Shown: positions 1-4,915 of the stretch, in pieces
How the letters are laid out: every line of letters starts with the position of its first letter
Position numbering within the stretch: the first letter of the stretch is position 1
Assembly (NCBI GenBank): GCA_021647145.1
Contig: JAKIVF010000166.1
Coordinates: forward strand, 1-5,570
DNA from: Methylococcaceae bacterium
GTDB taxonomy: Bacteria > Pseudomonadota > Gammaproteobacteria > Methylococcales > Methylomonadaceae
Direction: 5' to 3'
Length of the DNA stretch: 5,570 nt
Made by a program: the position numbers and the translations under genes
Notes under the pieces: model-generated
What the model was told of the DNA's origin: nothing
The model's database searches: none
The model's input: only the letters and a program-made list of their open reading frames with translations

Positions 1-107
1 TTATCGGGATAAAATTTTAGCTTCTCTCGCGTGCTATCGCACACGTCGAATCGGCAAATTTCCCTGTGGCCTACTGCGGACTAAAAATCATCACTCCGCT
101 ATCGCTC
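1..107. other. Intergenic stretch with small inverted repeats, no gene seen
   Basis: No convincing coding region is visible on either strand. The stretch holds several small symmetric elements: a perfect palindrome TAAAATTTTA (10-19), a GTGC/GCAC hairpin (31-34 with 39-42), the arms GCGGA (76-80) and TCCGC (95-99), and the 8-mer GCTATCGC twice (33-40 and 98-105). AAAATCAT (84-91) is also complementary to ATGATTTT (115-122), which lies at the riboswitch edge. Such density suggests a dispersed intergenic repeat or the tail of a structured element, but only one copy is present here so this cannot be confirmed. The promoter for the riboswitch transcript should lie here; I could not identify a convincing -35/-10 pair. 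Confidence 0.4.
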
Positions 108-280
108 CGTTTCCATGATTTTCAGCGTGGGAAGTTGGTGCGTAAGTTTTAAACTTGCAATTCCAACGCTGCCCCCGCAACGGTAAATTAAGTAAAGATA
201 GGTCAATATGCCACTGTATCTAAATATGGGAAGGCGACTTATCAGGCTTACGCCACTTAATAAGCCCGGATACCTGCCTT
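108..280 (+). promoter_or_regulatory. Cobalamin (B12) riboswitch
   Basis: This is an adenosylcobalamin-type riboswitch in the 5' leader of the porin gene. The conserved core GCTGCCCCCGCAACGGTAA is at 168-186. It is preceded by GGGAAGTTGGTGCG (129-142), with GTTGG (134-138) pairing to CCAAC (163-167) and an inner stem GTAAG/CTTGC (142-146 with 154-158). CCACTGT (211-217) and GGGAAGGCG (228-236) follow, the latter closing with CGCC (251-254). The 3' B12 box AGCCCGGATACCTGCC is at 263-278. The order and spacing match the common proteobacterial form. A stem from TTCCATG (111-117) to CGTGGGAA (126-133, one bulged G) is the likely P2. The closing P1 stem is not obvious, so the 5' edge is approximate. 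In this family ligand binding usually lowers expression of the downstream gene, so the porin is predicted to be made when B12 is scarce. Confidence 0.93.
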
Positions 281-293
281 GAAGCCAATTCGC

Positions 294-308
294 ACAGCGG
301 AGGGCTGT
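294..308 (+). promoter_or_regulatory. Hairpin with GGAGG loop after riboswitch, possible expression platform
   Basis: ACAGC (294-298) pairs with GCTGT (304-308) and presents GGAGG (299-303) in the loop, 14 nt after the conserved B12 box. GGAGGG (299-304) is also exactly complementary to CCCTCC (351-356) in the C-rich tract downstream, so two exclusive pairings are possible. No run of T follows the hairpin, so a simple intrinsic terminator is not supported. Whether this is the switching element is inference. Confidence 0.35.
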
Positions 309-328
309 CTACGTAGCAAGTCATATAA

Positions 329-415
329 ATGCTTTTCGTATTCTCCCCCCCCCTCCCTGTATTTTTCTGTCTTTATCTATTTTGTGCGGGCGGCACAAGA
401 GAACGCAATGAATAA
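329..415 (+). CDS. Possible 28-codon leader ORF overlapping the porin start
   Basis: An ATG at 329 opens a frame ending at TAA 413-415, so it overlaps the porin ATG (408) by 8 nt, an arrangement that allows translational coupling. The predicted peptide is hydrophobic (it begins MLFVFSPPLPVFFCLYLF) and does not resemble a family I know. The frame crosses the nine-C run at 345-353. Loss of one C would join it in frame to the porin. There is no good Shine-Dalgarno sequence just before 329; the nearest purine-rich stretch is GGAGGG at 299-304, about 25 nt away. It may be real, a regulatory leader, or chance in a low-complexity region. Confidence 0.25.
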   Translation: MLFVFSPPLPVFFCLYLFCAGGTRERNE

Positions 416-1655
416 CTTTTTTTATTTTTTTTTACTGATTTTACTCGCTAATCCAGCTTTTGCGCACCTTCGCGAAGACAGAAAGCAGGACAAATTATTA
501 AACTACAGGTCGCCAGGCAATATTAAACCGTATCTAGGTATTAATCACAGAGAGGAATATTATGGTTGTAATGGCTACCTTCGTACAGGGTTTATACAAA
601 CTAAAATACGTTCTATTGACACTTCATCAGCCAGTGCTATTGCGGGTGAATTAGGTTGTGGCTATCGTTTAAATAACTACATAAAAGCTCATTTAGGCTT
701 ATTTGGTACTTTAGATACAGGGTTAAATAGTCAGAACGATGATAATATTCAAGCTGATTTTTTTAATCGTAAAAAAGACAGTTATTTGATGTTGGGTGAA
801 GCCGTATTAACGTTGTCTTATAATAACTTTCAAGCGCATTTAGGGCGACAATATTTAGATTCACCTCATTTAGATGCTGATGATTTGCGCATGGTTCCTA
901 ATTTATTTGAAGCCTATTTGCTTGATTACCATTTTAGTGAGGAACTCTATATCGGTGCAGGGTTTGTTCGTGAAGGTTCTGGTTGGGAAAATGGAGGTAA
1001 TCTCTCACACTTTATACCCATTGGAGAGGCATTAGGTGGTAGTGGCGGAAACCCGTGGATTAGCTGGCTTATTTATGAAGACGATCATAAGAGTGGTAAT
1101 GCCTGGTTTTATTTTATTCCTGATCATTTGACTATTTTTTATGGTGAATTTATAGTTGAGCAATCAATATCCCCCGATATTTCTTACAATGTTGGTATCC
1201 AATATGATTGGGGGAAAGAAACAGGGGACGCGATGTTGGGTGAAATTAACGCTCATACCTTAGGCGTTACGATATCAATTTCAGGCTTTGATCTAACACT
1301 AATAGCCGCTTATAACAAAAACTTTGGTCATACAGGAGCTATTCCAAGTGTAGGAGGCGGTCCTTTTTTTACCTCTATGGAAGATCAAACGTTGGATTCA
1401 GTAGTGGGTAATGACACACAAAGCTTTCTTTTTGGTTTGGAATATGCTCTTAATAGTGAATTTAGTCTAGGTGTTAATTGGGGGGAGTTTAGAGCCTCTG
1501 ATAAAAACGATTATCATACCGAAGAAATTAATTATTTTCTCAATTACAACTGGAATGATAAGCTCTCTGCTGAATTTATGTATGCAGTGATTGATGATAA
1601 AAATTCATCAGAGGATACCGATCAAATCCGTGCCATTATTACTTATCGATATTAG
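408..1655 (+). CDS. OprD-like outer-membrane porin
   Basis: The gene encodes a 415-residue outer-membrane beta-barrel, most like the OprD/Campylobacterota MOMP-type porins, which let small solutes cross the outer membrane. Start 408 is chosen because it gives a clean signal peptide (MNNFFYFFLLILLANPAFA, cleavage after residue 19) and has a weak AAGAGA 5 nt upstream. The same frame stays open back to a TTG at 279, but that reaches the end of the riboswitch and is unlikely to be coding. The mature protein has many alternating amphipathic strands with aromatic residues and ends in Tyr-Arg-Tyr, typical of a barrel recognised by BamA. The segment LGRQYLDSPHLDADDLRMVP matches the characteristic OprD-type GRQ...D..RMVPN..EAY signature. 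It stands alone on the + strand and converges on the ferritin gene. The cobalamin riboswitch upstream implies control by B12; the substrate is unknown, with corrinoids or cobalt complexes as guesses. A T7-A-T9 tract (417-433) lies in the signal-peptide codons. Confidence 0.85.
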   Translation: MNNFFYFFLLILLANPAFAHLREDRKQDKLLNYRSPGNIKPYLGINHREEYYGCNGYLRTGFIQTKIRSIDTSSASAIAGELGCGYRLNNYIKAHLGLFGTLDTGLNSQNDDNIQADFFNRKKDSYLMLGEAVLTLSYNNFQAHLGRQYLDSPHLDADDLRMVPNLFEAYLLDYHFSEELYIGAGFVREGSGWENGGNLSHFIPIGEALGGSGGNPWISWLIYEDDHKSGNAWFYFIPDHLTIFYGEFIVEQSISPDISYNVGIQYDWGKETGDAMLGEINAHTLGVTISISGFDLTLIAAYNKNFGHTGAIPSVGGGPFFTSMEDQTLDSVVGNDTQSFLFGLEYALNSEFSLGVNWGEFRASDKNDYHTEEINYFLNYNWNDKLSAEFMYAVIDDKNSSEDTDQIRAIITYRY

Positions 1656-1665
1656 AAATACATCC

Positions 1666-2172
1666 TTACTCAATTGCTCTTTTATCCGCAATTGCTCCAA
1701 TTTCTTTATCAATAAAATATAAACCTTTTCCTTCAATTCCGATCATTTTTATTATATCAATAATAGAATTAAACAAGTGTTCTTCTTCATGCTGTTCCGC
1801 AACATACCATTGCAAAAAGTTGAAAGTAGAAAAATCAGCTTCTTCACTAGCTGCTTTAACCAATTTATTAATTTCTTTAGTGATTAAGCATTCATGCTTA
1901 TAAGTGATTTTAAAAACTTCCTGAATATTTTTGAAATCTGACTTCGGTTCATCAATCGCACCAATAAGTGCCATTGAACCAGCTTCATTTACATAGTTGA
2001 ATAAGCGATGCATATGTTGAATTTCTTCATCAGCATGCTGCTGTAAAAACCTGGCACAACCCACCAAACTATTAGCATCGCACCATGAACGCATCTGCAA
2101 ATACAAGTTAGAGGAATAAAATTCAAGATTAATTTGCTTATTTAATAACTGAGTCATACTTTTACTTAACAT
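1666..2172 (-). CDS. ftnA: Non-haem ferritin (FtnA type)
   Basis: The 168-residue cytoplasmic ferritin subunit should assemble into a 24-mer cage that oxidises Fe(II) and stores the ferric mineral. Length is as expected for bacterial FtnA. All ferroxidase ligands are in the E. coli FtnA positions: Glu17, Glu50, His53, Glu94, Gln127 and Glu130, with Tyr24. The third-site residues Glu49, Glu126 and Glu129 are also present. This fits FtnA rather than bacterioferritin: the haem-ligand methionine of Bfr near position 52 is replaced by Gln52. The ATG at 2172 has a good GGAG Shine-Dalgarno 8 nt upstream. It is the last gene of the minus-strand cluster, 27 bp after the FTR1 permease stop, so co-transcription with iron import is likely. 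Its stop lies 10 bp from the porin stop, and no hairpin terminator is visible between them. Confidence 0.96.
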   Translation of the reverse strand: MLSKSMTQLLNKQINLEFYSSNLYLQMRSWCDANSLVGCARFLQQHADEEIQHMHRLFNYVNEAGSMALIGAIDEPKSDFKNIQEVFKITYKHECLITKEINKLVKAASEEADFSTFNFLQWYVAEQHEEEHLFNSIIDIIKMIGIEGKGLYFIDKEIGAIADKRAIE

Positions 2173-2180
2173 ATCGTTTT

Positions 2181-2184
2181 CTCC
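2181..2184 (-). promoter_or_regulatory. Shine-Dalgarno of ferritin gene
   Basis: The minus strand reads GGAG followed by 8 nt and then the ferritin ATG (2172-2170). This is the clearest ribosome binding site in the window. It suggests ferritin is translated efficiently on its own even if transcribed with the weakly initiated permease gene upstream. Confidence 0.7.
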
Positions 2185-2199
2185 GGTAATTTTTTTAAA

Positions 2200-3012
2200 T
2201 TATATTTTTCTTTTAAACCAATAACTAAACAATAAAAATGTATAGCTGTATTGTAAAATAAGCTGTATCCACTCAGGTTTTGAATACCAGCCTAAAATAA
2301 CATTGAGTGGCAACCCAAGTACACCGTTTTTATGATTTAGCATTGTTTTTGAAAGGTTAAATGCTTTAGTAAAAATAGGATTGTCTGCTTGTAACCAGCC
2401 TAAGCTTTTTGCAGCGGACAGACCTTCGTGAATACTATACCCAAACAAATAACCTGCTTGAATGACTAAATAGGCAAGAGTAATTACAAAAATTGTTTTT
2501 AGATTAACTCTGACAAGAGAATAGTTAATCAGTAAAACCAAAACAATAGAAATGGCTAAACCAAGGGTAACGGGTATTGCAGAATATTTACCTGCAAATG
2601 AAAAAATAGCTATTTCAGTGCCTTCTCTGGCAATCATAAATAAAGTCAGTAGCATAACACCGTTTTTTGTTAAACTTCCAGCCGCTTCATTTTCAATATG
2701 CTCTTTAATTTTACTTCCATGTTGTATCATCCAGATAACAAACGTAGTGACAAGCATGACAGCAATAAGGCCACCTACACTTTCCCATAATTTGGCAGTG
2801 GTTTTTAGTCCTCCTATATAGGAGGAAATTCCCATCAATAGTAGCCCTAAAATGATTGAGGTAAGAATGCCTGCGTAAACACCATACCAGACTTGTTGTT
2901 TTAAATGGGTGTTGTTTGTTTTATCAAGAAATTTTAGTAGGATAGTAACGATTAAAAAACCCTCTAATCCTTCTCGAAAAGACATGATTGTTGCTTGTAA
3001 AAAAGTATCCAT
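2200..3012 (-). CDS. FTR1-family iron permease
   Basis: The 270-residue inner-membrane permease of the FTR1/EfeU family carries ferric iron produced by oxidation of Fe(II) in the periplasm. Both family iron motifs (RExxE) are present: REGLE at residues 13-17 in helix 1, and REGTE at 129-133 in helix 4, where EfeU has REGLE. About seven hydrophobic helices can be seen, near residues 1-28, 42-66, 76-98, 117-140, 145-168, 171-195 and 248-267. Start 3012 is chosen because E. coli EfeU also has its first motif about ten residues in; the frame continues upstream to 3105, but those 31 codons lie largely inside the inverted-repeat element. The leader is AT-rich with no Shine-Dalgarno. The gene sits between the di-haem protein and ferritin on the same strand. 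A perfect 18-bp palindrome lies inside it (2809-2826). Confidence 0.93.
   Translation of the reverse strand: MDTFLQATIMSFREGLEGFLIVTILLKFLDKTNNTHLKQQVWYGVYAGILTSIILGLLLMGISSYIGGLKTTAKLWESVGGLIAVMLVTTFVIWMIQHGSKIKEHIENEAAGSLTKNGVMLLTLFMIAREGTEIAIFSFAGKYSAIPVTLGLAISIVLVLLINYSLVRVNLKTIFVITLAYLVIQAGYLFGYSIHEGLSAAKSLGWLQADNPIFTKAFNLSKTMLNHKNGVLGLPLNVILGWYSKPEWIQLILQYSYTFLLFSYWFKRKI
2809..2826. repeat. 18-bp perfect palindrome inside FTR1 gene
   Basis: TCCTCCTATATAGGAGGA is its own reverse complement. On the minus strand it encodes part of the Ser-Ser-Tyr-Ile-Gly-Gly stretch (residues 63-68) after helix 2 of the permease. Both strands show an AGGAGGA motif, but no start codon is placed to use it on the + strand. 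It may be chance. Confidence 0.5.
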
Positions 3013-3037
3013 ATTTTTATTTGATGATAAATTATTT

Positions 3038-3120
3038 TGTAGGTTGGGCGATCGTCTCTTTAGCAACCCAGCGTAGGAACAAACATTGAGTTGACGGAGG
3101 ATCAATTAGCCCAACCTACA
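3038..3120. repeat. 83-bp inverted-repeat element (MITE-like, TGTAGGTTGGGC ends)
   Basis: The ends are a perfect 12-bp inverted repeat: TGTAGGTTGGGC at 3038-3049 and GCCCAACCTACA at 3109-3120. Further imperfect pairing (GATC 3050-3053 with 3100-3103, GTC 3054-3056 with GAC 3093-3095) would extend the hairpin. From memory, similar TGTAGGTTGGG-ended palindromic elements are numerous in several gammaproteobacterial and cyanobacterial genomes; this is recall, not a search. No open transposase gene and no obvious target duplication are seen. It fills most of the gap between the di-haem gene stop (3134) and the FTR1 start (3012). In RNA it would fold into a strong hairpin and could tune the relative expression of the two genes or protect the upstream message. 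It accounts for the spurious N-terminal extension of the permease frame. Confidence 0.85.
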
Positions 3121-3133
3121 TGGCCAAAATCCG

Positions 3134-4750
3134 TTACAGTGAATTTAAAAAATCAATCAAAAACTCACGTTCTGCCTTGCTAAGTTGATTTACAAAGTCT
3201 TTTGATTTTTCAGCTTCTCCATCATGCCACATAATCGCTTCCATCATATTTCTTGCACGTCCATCATGTAAAAAGAAAGTATGATTATGAATGGTTTGAG
3301 TTAAGCCAATGCCCCATAAAGGTGGTGTTCGCCATTCCTTACCATCCGCTTTAAAATCAGGGCGATTATCTGCCAATCCATCTCCCATATCATGAAGCAA
3401 CATGTCGGTATAAGGATGAATTGTTTGGTTTGAAACCGCCTCCACGCCTTCTAATTCACCTGTTTTTAATGTAGGAACATGACAACTCCCACAACCTGCG
3501 AGTCCAAATATTAACTGTCCTTGCTTGACCGACTCTTTACCCGTATTACGTCGTGCAGGTACGGCTAATGTTTGTGTGTAAAAAGTAACATCATCCAGTT
3601 TTTGATCATCCAACTCAGGGTCGTCTGTCTTGCCATCACCTTGCGGAAATTCTGCCGAAGAATCAACTGGAAATATATGGTTTGAGATACCTATATCATT
3701 ACGAAAAGCACCGGCATTTTGAACAAAGCTATTTGGGTTGTTTGCCTTAAGCCCCATTCTCCCTAATACCAATTTTTTGGTTCTAGGATCACAGACATAG
3801 TTTGCTTTGCCAGAAATTCCATCACCGTCAACATCATTCTCATCGGCTAATGCCAGAATAGTGGCTTCTGGTATTGCATCCATCAATCCTCTACCAAAAA
3901 CAGGAGGCGCAAGCCTGGGGGAGAACATAATATCGGCAGGAAAAGGGATATAAGGTTTTACATCATAACTGGGTGTACGGAGGAAATACGCTTCTCCATC
4001 AGCAAAATGTCGTGTTTCTTCTTTGTAATACACTGTGACATCTGCTTGCGGCTGTACACCAAAAGTAGCTCTTTGAAATAATTGCGTTCCAAACCCAGGT
4101 ACTGGTTTTGGTCCATCACAATTTTCAGGATCGGTACCTAAAACACTAATCCGCAGAAACATGGTATCAAGCTTGCCACCTTCCTCTGGCGGAGCACCAC
4201 GTCCGTCTTTTGGATGACAGGCTTCACAGGATGTATTATTAAACAAAGGGCCTACACCTGAATTTATCGTAGCAGGAGCAGTTACAAATGTTTGTTCAAA
4301 TTCTGCATCACCTATTAAATGAATATCTAATCCTTTTTCATCAAGATTAGGTGCTGGAGTGGAAAAAGCATGAGATGATTCATCAAATACAGTAGTCTCT
4401 CCCTCTAGTAAATCTCCATTTAATGAGGCAAACCCAATATTTGAATAACCACTTTCTCCCTCACTACTATAAGATTTAACAGCAGATGCAAAAAAATGCA
4501 TAGCATTCAAAGTTGCTTTAAACTGAGTATTGTTTCCTAAATCAATTGATTGGATAATTGATAAAGAAGGGAATTCTGCATAATAAAGTCTATATCCCTC
4601 AGCACCTGCAACAGGGTCAAAATTGACAACAACCTGTTGCCCTATGCTAGATATACTAATATCAGGGGCTTTAGGAGGTGCTGCGTAGACCTCTGTAACG
4701 GATAAACCTAATAATATTGAAGATACCAGGTTAATTGTAAAATATTTCAT
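3134..4750 (-). CDS. Di-haem oxidoreductase (DUF1111, MauG/CcpA-like) with N-terminal FN3-like domain
   Basis: The 538-residue protein is exported: it starts with a signal peptide ending near VYA-APP (residue 23/24). Residues about 26-110 look like a fibronectin type III domain (Val-Val-Asn-Phe-Asp-Pro core, Gly-Tyr-Arg-Leu-Tyr-Tyr, and Ser-Gly-Tyr-Ser-Asn near the end). The rest is a DUF1111 di-haem domain with two CxxCH haem sites, CEACH at 175-179 and CGSCH at 420-424. DVDGDGISG (307-315) is a calcium-loop-like stretch. The C-terminal FLHDGRARNMMEAIMWHDGE (493-512) matches the FLHDGRA...AI..H.GEA signature of cytochrome c peroxidase and MauG relatives. These enzymes do redox chemistry in the periplasm; the substrate here is unknown. 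It lies between imelysin and FTR1 on the same strand, so a role in oxidising Fe(II) is suspected. The ATG at 4750 has an in-frame stop four codons upstream and a weak RBS; AAGGAG occurs 38-43 nt upstream. Confidence 0.92.
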   Translation of the reverse strand: MKYFTINLVSSILLGLSVTEVYAAPPKAPDISISSIGQQVVVNFDPVAGAEGYRLYYAEFPSLSIIQSIDLGNNTQFKATLNAMHFFASAVKSYSSEGESGYSNIGFASLNGDLLEGETTVFDESSHAFSTPAPNLDEKGLDIHLIGDAEFEQTFVTAPATINSGVGPLFNNTSCEACHPKDGRGAPPEEGGKLDTMFLRISVLGTDPENCDGPKPVPGFGTQLFQRATFGVQPQADVTVYYKEETRHFADGEAYFLRTPSYDVKPYIPFPADIMFSPRLAPPVFGRGLMDAIPEATILALADENDVDGDGISGKANYVCDPRTKKLVLGRMGLKANNPNSFVQNAGAFRNDIGISNHIFPVDSSAEFPQGDGKTDDPELDDQKLDDVTFYTQTLAVPARRNTGKESVKQGQLIFGLAGCGSCHVPTLKTGELEGVEAVSNQTIHPYTDMLLHDMGDGLADNRPDFKADGKEWRTPPLWGIGLTQTIHNHTFFLHDGRARNMMEAIMWHDGEAEKSKDFVNQLSKAEREFLIDFLNSL

Positions 4751-4788
4751 AGTGTAAACTTAAAATTTAGGGAATAGAAAAAGATGCA

Positions 4789-4794
4789 CTCCTT
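4789..4794 (-). promoter_or_regulatory. Shine-Dalgarno-like AAGGAG far upstream of di-haem gene
   Basis: The minus strand carries AAGGAG here, but the annotated ATG (4750) is 38 nt further on, too far for normal use. A GTG that overlaps this motif opens only a 9-codon frame. No in-frame alternative start for the di-haem gene exists, because a TAA lies four codons before the ATG. The motif may be chance or part of a structured leader. Confidence 0.25.
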
Positions 4795-4802
4795 TTAAAA
4801 AT

Positions 4803-4821
4803 GAGAATGACAAATAGAAAC
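4803..4821. promoter_or_regulatory. Weak candidate Fur box
   Basis: GAGAATGACAAATAGAAAC agrees with the classical 19-bp Fur consensus GATAATGATAATCATTATC at 12 of 19 positions by direct alignment. It lies about 55 bp upstream of the di-haem gene start, in the only sizeable gap of the iron cluster. AT-rich sequence gives such scores by chance, so this is a suggestion only, supported mainly by the iron-related genes that follow. Confidence 0.25.
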
Positions 4822-4865
4822 ACGTAGCCATAATTATCTACACAATCACGGATAAGAGTTTCTAT
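4814..4865. repeat. Inverted repeat in the leader of the di-haem gene
   Basis: ATAGAAAC (4814-4821) and GTTTCTAT (4858-4865) are perfect reverse complements. Inside them GTAG (4824-4827) pairs with CTAC (4838-4841) around the palindrome ATAATTAT (4830-4837). Together they could fold into a nested stem in the imelysin to di-haem intergenic RNA. It overlaps the weak Fur-like match. No T-run follows on the minus strand, so it is not a clear terminator. Confidence 0.4.
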
Positions 4866-4882
4866 CAATCAATTTTACAGAT

Positions 4883-4900
4883 AGGCTGCCATTGCAGCTT
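4883..4900 (-). other. Short hairpin after the imelysin gene
   Basis: GCTGC (4885-4889) pairs with GCAGC (4894-4898) around a CATT loop, and the stem extends by a G-T wobble and an A-T pair to 4883/4900. On the minus strand it starts 15 nt after the imelysin stop codon. It lacks the following T-tract of an intrinsic terminator, so it may be only an attenuating or processing hairpin, with read-through into the di-haem gene. Confidence 0.35.
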
Positions 4901-4915
4901 CTTTTCCTACACAGG

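Noticed and set aside
279..407. N-terminal 43-codon extension of the porin starting at TTG 279
   Set aside because: It starts at the end of the riboswitch, runs through the C9 tract and would place a hydrophilic stretch before a perfectly normal signal peptide. The ATG at 408 is the better start.
1650..1700. Bidirectional terminator between the convergent porin and ferritin genes
   Set aside because: Only 10 bp separate the stops and no stem-loop with a T-run is visible. The repeated CAATTGCTC (1671-1679 and 1689-1697) is a direct repeat within the ferritin C-terminal codons, not a hairpin.
2552..2821. 89-codon + strand open frame
   Set aside because: It lies wholly antisense to the FTR1 permease gene, has no recognisable domain, and its apparent hydrophobicity follows from the complementary membrane-segment codons.
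3013..3105. 31-codon N-terminal extension of the FTR1 permease
   Set aside because: Most of it is encoded by the inverted-repeat element, and the EfeU/FTR1 family begins about ten residues before the first RExxE motif, as with the ATG at 3012.
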